IMG/VR virus record: IMGVR_UViG_3300043466_001817
Location: 30,096-94,095 of that record
DNA length: 64,000 bases
Reading direction: 5' to 3' (one strand)
Source: a virus
Below are positions 37,145 through 44,474 of this stretch, one piece after another; position 1 is the stretch's first letter, and the number at the start of each line of letters is the position of its first letter. The translations under genes were made by a program, and so were the position numbers. The notes under the pieces are model-generated. The model ran no database searches and was not told the DNA's origin. It saw only the letters and a list, made by a program, of their open reading frames with translations.

Positions 37145-38135
37145 CATTTGCATGTTCTTTGCTCCCTGAAAAATTAATAAACTTTACATCAGTCTGTTCT
37201 TTGATGTAGTATTTGATGAAATCTTTCATGACCACAATATCCTCAAAATTTACCAATGCCCCCTCATATTTCAGCCGGAATGTTCCGACACTCTCAAGCA
37301 CATCACACTTGTTGATATAAAGTTCTGTGCAACCTGAAAGTTTAATGGCAGCGATAAGTTTATCCAAATTTAGCCAGTTCACCAGACGCTTGCGCCCAGT
37401 TGTCGAACCAAATTCCTGACCTTCCTCAATTATCTGGTTGAGGATCTTGTCTTCCCACAGCGACTCTGGAAAGAGTGGATCAACACCACTCTTGGTGTCA
37501 TAGATCTTGGCGACACCGATCAGTCGTTCGATCTTTTTTGGCGAGAAGCCGAGCGAGCAGGCACTATAAGGCATAGTTGAACTGCTGGTGACATATGGAT
37601 AATCTCCGTGATCAATGTCAAGCCAGACACTTTGAGCGCCTTCACAAAGGATGCGGCCTTTGAGTTCTCCGTCCCAAAGGAAATTTTGCGAAAAAACATC
37701 CTCGGCCCGTTTCCCTTTTCGAAGCATCTTATCAGCATAGCAAGGAGCGATGCCTTGACCAGTTGTTCCAAGTTTACCTTTTAGGTTGTTCAAATCATAT
37801 TCGATGTGATCATCTGTAATGATATGGGCCTTTGGAGAAACTTTTACAAGTCCGATGTCAAATCCGTTTTTGTTCAAGTAACTGAGTTCTTGATAAAATT
37901 TATCAACATGAAGAACACAACCGGGACCAATAATTGATGGCTTATCTTGAAAAATACCACACGGAATAATGTGTGTCTTGTATTTTACATTGTTGATCCA
38001 GACCGTATGACCTGCGTTGGGACCGCCATTCCAACGACAAACCATATCGTAGTCTTTAGCAATTGCGTTCGAGATCTTTCCCTTGCCCTCGTCACCCCAA
38101 GCAAGGCCGTAAATAATATCAACAGATTTAATCAT
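37140..38135 (-). CDS. purA: Adenylosuccinate synthetase family (PurA-like)
   Basis: 331 aa from ATG 38135. Bacterial PurA is about 430 aa; this short form is like archaeal PurA and phage PurZ. Motifs: WGDEGKGK P-loop with the catalytic Asp kept, GGPNAGHT with the catalytic His, GTTGQGIAPCYADK, CEGAQSVWLDIDHGDYPYVTSS, EFGSTTGRKR (aspartate loop) and NKCDVL (base recognition, GTP type). The reaction is IMP + Asp + GTP to adenylosuccinate. PurZ of 2-aminoadenine phages has Ser in place of the Asp; it does not here, so ordinary PurA or a PurZ0-like variant fits better. Lies downstream of tRNA-Asn. Confidence 0.9.
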   Translation of the reverse strand: MIKSVDIIYGLAWGDEGKGKISNAIAKDYDMVCRWNGGPNAGHTVWINNVKYKTHIIPCGIFQDKPSIIGPGCVLHVDKFYQELSYLNKNGFDIGLVKVSPKAHIITDDHIEYDLNNLKGKLGTTGQGIAPCYADKMLRKGKRAEDVFSQNFLWDGELKGRILCEGAQSVWLDIDHGDYPYVTSSSTMPYSACSLGFSPKKIERLIGVAKIYDTKSGVDPLFPESLWEDKILNQIIEEGQEFGSTTGRKRLVNWLNLDKLIAAIKLSGCTELYINKCDVLESVGTFRLKYEGALVNFEDIVVMKDFIKYYIKEQTDVKFINFSGSKEHANV

Positions 38136-38148
38136 AAAAAGTTCCAAA

Positions 38149-38221
38149 CTCTCCGAACTGGATTCGAACCAGTGACATGAAAGTTAACAGCTTTCCGCTC
38201 TACCTACTGAGCTATCGGAGA
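38149..38221 (-). tRNA. tRNA-Asn(GUU)
   Basis: 73 nt. Acceptor TCTCCGA/TCGGAGA, anticodon loop CTGTTAA in a GAAAG/CTTTC stem, T-arm CTGGTTCGAATCCAG, discriminator G. Expressed with PurA from the palindromic late promoter or from elsewhere. Confidence 0.9.
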
Positions 38222-38224
38222 AGG

Positions 38225-38238
38225 TATAAATATTTATA
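38225..38238. promoter_or_regulatory. Palindromic bidirectional late promoter
   Basis: TATAAATATTTATA reads as TATAAATA on both strands. It faces tRNA-Asn/PurA on the minus strand and the gene at 38238 on the plus strand. Confidence 0.7.
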
Positions 38239-38426
38239 TGGAAAGATTAGAAGATACAATACGCAAAGTTCAACAAAAATACAAGAATCGTCCAAGTCCT
38301 TTGAGTGAACAGTATACACGATCAAATGCAAATGTCAATTTTGTTCCTCAACAATCTAATCCAAATAAAGATATTAGAAGCAATTTATTGGGAAATTTTA
38401 CACCACCAAACGACACCTTTAGATAA
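38238..38426 (+). CDS. Small late protein
   Basis: 62 aa (MERLEDTIRKVQQKYKNRPS...), helical N-terminus and Asn/Pro-rich end. The ATG begins at the last base of the palindrome, so mRNA from the late promoter would start very near it. Not recognised. Confidence 0.65.
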   Translation: MERLEDTIRKVQQKYKNRPSPLSEQYTRSNANVNFVPQQSNPNKDIRSNLLGNFTPPNDTFR

Positions 38427-38433
38427 TCGAAAG

Positions 38434-38441
38434 AATAAATA
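38434..38441 (+). promoter_or_regulatory. Late promoter AATAAATA
   Basis: Late octamer 5 bp before ATG 38447. Confidence 0.6.
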
Positions 38442-38446
38442 ATTTT

Positions 38447-39967
38447 ATGGACCAACTCACTCAACTGTATAAATCCCGTGTCGAAGATCTTCAAAAACAG
38501 ATTACCATACTTGAATCAAAGTTAAAAAATATTGATAATTTGAATGAAGATACAAAAGAAAATGTAGAATTTCTTCGATCAACCGGCGGTTATGTTATTA
38601 AATATGTAAATAATAAACCAGTAGCATTATATGATAAAAAACCAGAAGATGGTGGAAAAGAAATCCCGTCTAAACAGGCTGGAGATCAACTAGTACCAAA
38701 AGAAGGCCCTCAAGGTGAGGGTGGTAAAGGCGGAGATGGTGGTGGTGAAAATAGTTGGTTAAAACATCTTGATCCATTGATTTCTGGAATAAAAAGTACA
38801 TGGTCTGGATTGCCGGATTTGGTAAAATATCCCACTGTTGGTGCGTTAATTGGTACTACAGAAATTCCTGGACTTAGAATTCCTCCAACCAGACCTGGTT
38901 TAAAATCATTAGAGTATTTTACATCATTTAAACAACCACAAGGTCTTAGACAATTATTCTCACCAGAGGGATTGCCTACTGATACCTATGTTCCACAGAG
39001 CGGAGGACTGGAGGCAAAACCTATTATAAGCGCAAAATCTTTAAACCCCATTACACTTGCATCAAGAGCGGCGGCAAAATTTAGAATTGGTAGAATGGGC
39101 GAAGAAGGATTGGAAACATTAAGATCTCAAGCAGAAGAGGTAGCAAGACAACGAGATATAGAAGCTGCAGCAAGACAAGCAGATAGATCTAGAAGTATTT
39201 TTAGACAAGCATCAACTGCTGCTAGAACAGCAGAACAAATACCACCTGGATCCAATTTAAGAGAACCTGCACTTTCAGTTGGTGGTACTGTACAACAAAC
39301 TCCATTAACACCAGCCGGGGAAACCACAGTTTCGGACGCAGTAAGGGCTAGACACGGATCAGTAGATCCAGAAGTTGAAACATTGATAGGTTCAAGGACT
39401 TTATCTTCAACTGCAAAACCCTTAACACAACAAAGTAGTTCTAGTGTACCAAAAGGTGTTAGCGTTACATCTGGTGGTGCAATTGCGTTAGAACCTCAAG
39501 ATCCAATGCAAGAACTTTTATTAAGAGCTAAAGAAGGAATAGAAATGACTGGTAAAGATGTCAAAGCCGCTGGTGCTGCTTTGCGTAGAGGTGCAACAAC
39601 CCCATTACCAGGTTCTTCAAGTGCTCTAGCATCAGGTGCTGCAAAAATGGGTGCAGGTGTTGTTGGTGCATTGGCTGGAGAATATTTACTAAAACCTGAA
39701 TTAGAAAAAGCAGGTATATTTAATGCAACAGAAAAAGGTGTTAGAAAATCATTAGAAGGAAAACCTGGATGGATGGCATCCGCTGTTGATATAGGTGCCG
39801 AGGCAGCAAAGCAAGCAGCGCAACCATTTATGATGGGTTTACCTTTATCTGCTGCAACATCAGTTGGAACGCTATCTGGTGGTGCACAAGATCGCTTTGC
39901 AAAAGAATTGAGATCTAAAGGATATAGTGAAAAAGAAATAAGCCAAATGGCTTATCCATCTTTTTAA
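38447..39967 (+). CDS. Large low-complexity late protein
   Basis: 506 aa. Starts MDQLTQLYKSRVEDLQKQITILESKL, a relative of the MNYLTNYYKNL leader family with I-L-E near residue 25. A Gly-rich stretch at about 90-105 (GEGGKGGDGGGE), Ala/Arg-rich middle, and a hydrophobic C-terminal third (AAKMGAGVVGALAGEYLL). Probably a head-internal or membrane-active protein. Confidence 0.75.
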   Translation: MDQLTQLYKSRVEDLQKQITILESKLKNIDNLNEDTKENVEFLRSTGGYVIKYVNNKPVALYDKKPEDGGKEIPSKQAGDQLVPKEGPQGEGGKGGDGGGENSWLKHLDPLISGIKSTWSGLPDLVKYPTVGALIGTTEIPGLRIPPTRPGLKSLEYFTSFKQPQGLRQLFSPEGLPTDTYVPQSGGLEAKPIISAKSLNPITLASRAAAKFRIGRMGEEGLETLRSQAEEVARQRDIEAAARQADRSRSIFRQASTAARTAEQIPPGSNLREPALSVGGTVQQTPLTPAGETTVSDAVRARHGSVDPEVETLIGSRTLSSTAKPLTQQSSSSVPKGVSVTSGGAIALEPQDPMQELLLRAKEGIEMTGKDVKAAGAALRRGATTPLPGSSSALASGAAKMGAGVVGALAGEYLLKPELEKAGIFNATEKGVRKSLEGKPGWMASAVDIGAEAAKQAAQPFMMGLPLSAATSVGTLSGGAQDRFAKELRSKGYSEKEISQMAYPSF

Positions 39968-40081
39968 TACAATCTATAGTAACCTTAAGTAAACTCTATA
40001 GTTATCTTCTATAGGGTTTATTTATTTACTTCTAAAGTTTCTTTAGAGTATATCATAAGAACCTTAAAGATCAAGAAGCAA

Positions 40082-40089
40082 TATAAATA
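40082..40089 (+). promoter_or_regulatory. Late promoter TATAAATA
   Basis: Exact consensus 5 bp before GTG 40095. The 110 bp upstream have no gene but show several CTATAG-like short repeats. Confidence 0.65.
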
Positions 40090-40094
40090 TTATT

Positions 40095-40340
40095 GTGATA
40101 TTAAATCAAGGAATTTACGGCGTAGTTATCTGGGTGACAAATTCTGATATAAAAAAATCAGAAGATGAAATAAATCAAGTTGTGCAGAAGTTGTTGGAAT
40201 TAAAAAAACAACCGTTCACTGATGTTTATGTAAAGATGCCAAGTTTGCTGTTTCAAAAGTTTTTGGATAAATTGGCAGAAAACAACATAAAGTACAAAGA
40301 AGCAGAATTCAAACACCAACAGTTCTTAATTAAGTTCTAA
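40095..40340 (+). CDS. Small late protein
   Basis: 81 aa from GTG 40095, set by late promoter spacing. Helical and Lys-rich. It overlaps the next ATG by one base. Confidence 0.65.
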   Translation: MILNQGIYGVVIWVTNSDIKKSEDEINQVVQKLLELKKQPFTDVYVKMPSLLFQKFLDKLAENNIKYKEAEFKHQQFLIKF

Positions 40341-41023
40341 TGCCTGAACTACCAAGACCACAAATACGAACCGCAAGAGATCCAGGTGTCAACACAATAG
40401 TTGAGCCTACGACTGACTTTTTTCCACAACCAACATATGCACAACTTCAAGAGTTGTTGATAAAGTCGGTAACCAAGGCAATGAAAGATGATCACATGAA
40501 TGATCAATCTTATCTTGGTCAAAAACAAAAATATGAAGGGTCTACGCACAAAATATTGAAGTATCAAAATTTAAAAGAAAAAGATCCTTTGTTTGCACAA
40601 CATATGTCAAAAATTTATGGATCCTATGAATTATTTTTAAAAGCAGTAGAAGATCAAGCAAAACAAAAAAATTTAATAGATCCAAGAAATGATAAAAAAC
40701 TTGATGTTACTATAATAACACAAAACATATATTACAAGTCTGACCACATTTCTGCACAAGAAATTATAATGGAAGCATTGAATGGAATTTGCACTGTTGA
40801 TTATTTGGATGTAGCGGGAAAAGCACAAAGATTAAATGGAACATTGCAAAAGAAACACATACTTGGAAGCCAAGTTGGAGAAAGATATCAATTTTTTGGT
40901 CCTTTGGCTGGAAAGTATGGTGAAAAAATTGTTTTGTGGAACATAAACAAACAAAAATGGTCTTCGTTTTATTTGAGCAATACTGTAAGATTTGTCAAAG
41001 ACGACACAATTGATCTAGAATAA
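40340..41023 (+). CDS. Hypothetical late protein
   Basis: 227 aa. Pro-rich N-terminus, then a helical, Lys/Gln-rich central region and a beta-rich end. Directly coupled to the gene before. No motif recognised. Confidence 0.75.
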   Translation: MPELPRPQIRTARDPGVNTIVEPTTDFFPQPTYAQLQELLIKSVTKAMKDDHMNDQSYLGQKQKYEGSTHKILKYQNLKEKDPLFAQHMSKIYGSYELFLKAVEDQAKQKNLIDPRNDKKLDVTIITQNIYYKSDHISAQEIIMEALNGICTVDYLDVAGKAQRLNGTLQKKHILGSQVGERYQFFGPLAGKYGEKIVLWNINKQKWSSFYLSNTVRFVKDDTIDLE

Positions 41024-41026
41024 ATA
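41019..41026 (+). promoter_or_regulatory. Late promoter AATAAATA
   Basis: Late octamer 6 bp before ATG 41033. Confidence 0.55.
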
Positions 41027-41032
41027 GTATTG

Positions 41033-41206
41033 ATGGCAGAGGAATCAAAAAACCTCGACCACATGTATGCCGTACTCTTCCGTGAGTCAAAGATTATTCT
41101 TAGTAAGTACGAAGCTTATTTGCGTGAACAGATAACATCTAAAGAACTTGCACAATGCATGTTGAGTTTGAAAGATGCTATCAAAAGAATAGAAAATAAG
41201 AATTGA
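41033..41206 (+). CDS. Small helical protein
   Basis: 57 aa (MAEESKNLDHMYAVLFRES...), all-helical. Its stop lies inside the -35 box of the GMP reductase promoter. Confidence 0.65.
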   Translation: MAEESKNLDHMYAVLFRESKIILSKYEAYLREQITSKELAQCMLSLKDAIKRIENKN

Positions 41207-41230
41207 CAATCATATAACAAGTGTCATAAT
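41203..41230 (+). promoter_or_regulatory. Early promoter for GMP reductase
   Basis: TTGACA - 16 bp - CATAAT, leader of 9 nt containing AGGTGG. Confidence 0.75.
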
Positions 41231-41239
41231 AGGTGGCTT

Positions 41240-42277
41240 ATGTTTTTACATGAAGATATTAAATTGGATTATTCCGACGTATTGATTGTTCCACAATCAT
41301 CAAAAGTTTCTTCTCGTAAGGAAGTTGATCTTACGGTTGAAACTGTTTTTAATTGTGGAAGAACTTGGAAAGGAGTTCCAATCATGGCATCAAACATGTC
41401 AACGATTGGAACTCACGCTATGGCAAAGGCATTGTATCAACATAAGATGGTTACATGCCTCCGCAAAGGCGGGACATATTATGAAGTTCTTATTAGAGAA
41501 ATGCCAGAGATTGAACCTTATGTAACTCTTACTCTTGGTATGGATAAAGAGAGTATGTTGTATATTGATACGGCTGAAATCAAAGATCCAACTTTTGTTT
41601 GCTTGGATGTTGCAAATGGTTACATGGAAAAGTTTGCTGATTTTGTAAATAAGGTGAGGAACAAATGGAAAACATCAATTCTAATAGCGGGAAATGTGGT
41701 AACACCGGAGGGGATGGAACTGTTGGCCAAGGCTGGATCAGACCTCATAAAGGTTGGAATCGGGTCAGGGTCAATGTGCTTGACCCGGAGAGTGGCGGGA
41801 GTGGGTTATCCTCAACTGTCCGCAGTAGCGGAGTGTGCCCAAGCAGGAGCAGAACTTGGGGTTGGGGTCGTCGCTGATGGTGGAGTTGTACACCCCGGTG
41901 ATTTTGCTAAGTCTTTTGTGGCTGGGACTGCATTTGTCATGGCTGGAGGCGCATTTGCAGGCCATGACGAGTGTGGAGGTGAAATACGACACGCCAATCA
42001 TAACTCATCACTCACGATGCTTCATTATGGTATGTCCAGTAAAACCGCAAATGAAAGATACAATGGCGGCCTCAAGGATTACCGTGCTTCCGAGGGCCGC
42101 ACTGTGGAAGTACCTTATCGTGGATCTATACATCACACCGTTCAGGAAATTCTTGGTGGAATTCGTTCAGCGTGTTCGTATGTTGGTGCATTTAACTTGA
42201 CAGAATTGTATGCACATGGTAAACTGGTCAGAGTAAATAACCAACTCAACACTATTTTTGAACAGAACGAAATATGA
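41240..42277 (+). CDS. guaC: GMP reductase (IMPDH/GMPR family)
   Basis: 345 aa (bacterial GuaC about 347). LDYSDVLIVPQ start, VPIMASNMSTIGT, IAGNVVTPEGMELLAKAGSDLIKVGIG, then GSGSMCLTRRVAGVGYPQLSA with the catalytic Cys, VVADGG, FVMAGGAFAGHDE, YGMSSKTANERYNGGLKDYRASEG (GMPR flap) and ILGGIRSACSYVG. No CBS domain, and the YGM-S-A signature favours GMP reductase over IMP dehydrogenase. Reaction: GMP + NADPH to IMP + NH3. With PurA it turns GMP into AMP precursor. Confidence 0.93.
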   Translation: MFLHEDIKLDYSDVLIVPQSSKVSSRKEVDLTVETVFNCGRTWKGVPIMASNMSTIGTHAMAKALYQHKMVTCLRKGGTYYEVLIREMPEIEPYVTLTLGMDKESMLYIDTAEIKDPTFVCLDVANGYMEKFADFVNKVRNKWKTSILIAGNVVTPEGMELLAKAGSDLIKVGIGSGSMCLTRRVAGVGYPQLSAVAECAQAGAELGVGVVADGGVVHPGDFAKSFVAGTAFVMAGGAFAGHDECGGEIRHANHNSSLTMLHYGMSSKTANERYNGGLKDYRASEGRTVEVPYRGSIHHTVQEILGGIRSACSYVGAFNLTELYAHGKLVRVNNQLNTIFEQNEI

Positions 42278-42831
42278 ACATTTTTGTTGTTGACGAAGAT
42301 CCTATCATTGCCGCCGAAATGCTTTGCGACAAGCACTGCATCAAGATGATTCTTGAGTCTTGCCAGTTGCTTTCTACTGCCCATCATGTGTGTGATGGTC
42401 AGCAAGTTCAAATTACTGGTAAGCGCACTTACACGACTTATGATTGCAAGAAGCCCAACTTGCTAAAGGCTACGATGATCAATCATCCGTGCACTATTTG
42501 GGCTCGTGCTTCTCGTGACAATTACTTGTGGCTTTGGAAGCACGCTTATGCTATGTGCAAAGAGTATACTCGTCGTTATGGCAAAGTTCACAAATTGGAA
42601 GCATTGTTGGTCGGTGATCTTTATAATCCTCCCAAGCACATCCCTAAGGGCAAATTGACTCCTTTTGCACAAGCCATGCCCGATGATTGTCGTGATGCAA
42701 ATGCTGTTATTGCATATCGTAAGTATTACATCACTGCTAAGGTTGATATTGCAAAGTGGAAAATGAACAACGCTCCGACTTGGTATACGGAGCGTTGTGT
42801 AGATATTATTAAAGAACCTATTCCGTTTTAA
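42274..42831 (+). CDS. Conserved T4-like phage protein
   Basis: 185 aa, 4-bp overlap with GMP reductase. NIFVVDEDPIIAAEMLCDKHCIKMILESCQLLSTAH, NHPCTIWARASRDNYLWLWKHAYAMCKEYTRRYGKVHK and PKGKLTPFAQAMPDDCR are strong blocks that I recall from many T4-like phages, sometimes annotated as pyrimidine-dimer glycosylase-like; I cannot confirm an activity. Confidence 0.8.
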   Translation: MNIFVVDEDPIIAAEMLCDKHCIKMILESCQLLSTAHHVCDGQQVQITGKRTYTTYDCKKPNLLKATMINHPCTIWARASRDNYLWLWKHAYAMCKEYTRRYGKVHKLEALLVGDLYNPPKHIPKGKLTPFAQAMPDDCRDANAVIAYRKYYITAKVDIAKWKMNNAPTWYTERCVDIIKEPIPF

Positions 42832-43710
42832 TTATTTTGGTATTTTAATTTTTTGTCCAACTTGAATTTTATTTGGATCTTTAATATTATTTGTACCAAT
42901 AATAGTTTTTAATTTTTCTGGATCATTTCCCGCTATTTTTGTTAAAGTATCACCTTTTTGTATAGTATATTCTGTTTCTTGTTTATCATTATTGGTTGAT
43001 GTTGATTTAAAAGCATTTCCCAATTCATATGGTCTTTGCAATATTTCACCAACCGGTTTTATTTGCTCAACTGAAGCATATGGTTTTAATTTTACACCAG
43101 TAGAAGTGGTTTCTTGTTTTTTATTTGATGGAAATCCATGAGTCCAAAGATCTGCTTCTTCTTGTCTTCTTGTAACAAGTCCGGCAAGAACTTTTTTACC
43201 AGATTTATTATATAATTTCATAGTTTCTGGTACTTTATCCCATTCTTTATTTTTTAATACAGTTGTTATTTTTTCAAAATCTTTATCTCCATAAAAATTT
43301 TGACCAAGATTATAAGCAAAACTTAATAAAGATGCCTGTTGACCAGAATGCATATCATCCCATCCAGGAATTTTTTCCATTTGGGGAGTAATAACTTTAT
43401 CTATTGAAACGTTTATTAACTCCTCAGCTTTTTCTTTTGTTATTGGATCTCCAACTTTAATTGGTTTGCCTGTATCTGGATAAACAAATGTTGTACCATG
43501 ACCAACAACAATAACATCTTTTTTTTGTTTTTGTGTAGCATCTTTATCTATTTCTGCTACGGGTCTAAATCCTTCTTTTTTCTTCATAAGATCTACAATA
43601 TAACTTCTTGCTTCTGGTTTTGGTGGAGCGGCAAGAGCAGCTGATGCAATTCCAGATGTTGCAATTTGGGCTATATTATTTTCATTTAAAAATTGTTTAA
43701 AAGTTTTCAT
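42832..43710 (-). CDS. Lysozyme (GH24) with capsid-targeting leader and LysM
   Basis: 292 aa. Leader MKTFKQFLNEN with L-N-E, the same as the packaged-protein candidates. An Ala-rich hydrophobic patch follows (ATSGIASAALAAPP). Residues about 38-190 are a T4/P22-type lysozyme: MKKKEGFRP with the catalytic Glu, VVGHGTTF, the muramidase core DDMHSGQQASLLSFAYNLGQNF and LVTRRQEEADLW. A C-terminal LysM (about 245-292: YTIQKGDTLTKIAGNDPEKL...IQVGQKIKIP) would bind peptidoglycan. It may be a virion-packaged lysin rather than, or as well as, the endolysin. Confidence 0.9.
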   Translation of the reverse strand: MKTFKQFLNENNIAQIATSGIASAALAAPPKPEARSYIVDLMKKKEGFRPVAEIDKDATQKQKKDVIVVGHGTTFVYPDTGKPIKVGDPITKEKAEELINVSIDKVITPQMEKIPGWDDMHSGQQASLLSFAYNLGQNFYGDKDFEKITTVLKNKEWDKVPETMKLYNKSGKKVLAGLVTRRQEEADLWTHGFPSNKKQETTSTGVKLKPYASVEQIKPVGEILQRPYELGNAFKSTSTNNDKQETEYTIQKGDTLTKIAGNDPEKLKTIIGTNNIKDPNKIQVGQKIKIPK

Positions 43711-43717
43711 TTGTTAT

Positions 43718-43745
43718 TTGCCATCCATAAAACTAGTGTTATAAT
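43718..43745 (+). promoter_or_regulatory. Early promoter
   Basis: TTGCCA - 16 bp - TATAAT, leader of 21 nt with AAAGGA. Confidence 0.65.
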
Positions 43746-43766
43746 AAACCCATATAAAGGAAACAT

Positions 43767-44078
43767 ATGAACGTAAAAGTATTTAGATTAAACTCCGGCG
43801 AAGAAATTCTTGCACGATTTGAAGAGTCCGCAACACATTGGACCTTAAAAGATCCTGCAGTACTAATTCCAATGCAAAAAGGTGCAATTGGAATGATGCC
43901 TTGGATGATGTATACTAAGGCTTCAACCGGAATTCAAATTCCAAAAACTTTTGTGGCGTTTACTGTTGAGCCTCTTGAAGAACTGAAGGCTCAGTACGAT
44001 TCTAACCTCAATAACGGACTCGTCACTCCTTCCAAGACCGTTGAATCGGCGTCGAAGCTGAAGCTGACGATGGATTAA
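43767..44078 (+). CDS. Lsm-like phage protein
   Basis: 103 aa. FRLNSGEEILARFEE...HWTLKDPAVLIPMQ...GMMPWMMYT...IPKTFVAFTVEPLEELKAQY fits small Hfq/Lsm-like (SH3-barrel) proteins common in T4-like marine phages. RNA binding is plausible but unproven. Confidence 0.7.
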   Translation: MNVKVFRLNSGEEILARFEESATHWTLKDPAVLIPMQKGAIGMMPWMMYTKASTGIQIPKTFVAFTVEPLEELKAQYDSNLNNGLVTPSKTVESASKLKLTMD

Positions 44079-44079
44079 A

Positions 44080-44454
44080 TTGGACATAGATACGATTAAC
44101 AAGATTTACCTCCCCATTGCCAAGCCTCTTTCGATGGCTATGGAGAGGCAAAAAAAGCACATCTCGTTGGTTCTGTACAAGCGCAAGGTTATTGCGGTGG
44201 GTCAAAACATTTTTAAGACCCACCCCAGTACCTTGCGTTTGGGTTATAGAACGGCTGACATGCACTCTGAACTAGATGCATTCCGCAAAGTTCCTAAAAA
44301 TTTGCGTGGTGAAAAGTTGGTTCTAATTAATTTTAGATTCAACCGTTTTGGTCATTTTAGAAATTCTAAGCCTTGCCCTGTTTGTTCTAAGTGGTGTTCT
44401 GAGGTATTTCACAAAATTTATTATACCACTGATGAGGGTCTAGAAATGCTCTAA
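44080..44454 (+). CDS. Cytidine/deoxycytidylate deaminase-like protein
   Basis: 124 aa from TTG 44080 (ATG 44134 is possible). The zinc-deaminase signature is present: MHSELDAF (H-x-E) and KPCPVCSKWC (PCxxC). Such enzymes convert (d)CMP, cytidine or related bases to uracil forms. It is shorter than T4 dCMP deaminase (193 aa), and the middle INFRFNRFGHFRN strand is typical of the fold. Follows the Lsm-like gene by 1 bp. Confidence 0.75.
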   Translation: MDIDTINKIYLPIAKPLSMAMERQKKHISLVLYKRKVIAVGQNIFKTHPSTLRLGYRTADMHSELDAFRKVPKNLRGEKLVLINFRFNRFGHFRNSKPCPVCSKWCSEVFHKIYYTTDEGLEML

Positions 44455-44458
44455 ATAT
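44451..44458 (+). promoter_or_regulatory. Late promoter CTAAATAT
   Basis: TAAATA core 16 bp before ATG 44475, overlapping the deaminase stop. Confidence 0.5.
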
Positions 44459-44474
44459 AGAGCGAGGTCTGTGA

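Noticed and set aside
37140-38135. PurZ (2-aminoadenine genome) call
   Set aside because: Catalytic Asp in WGDEGKGK and a GTP-type NKCD are kept; no other Z-pathway gene is in the window. Kept as an alternative only.
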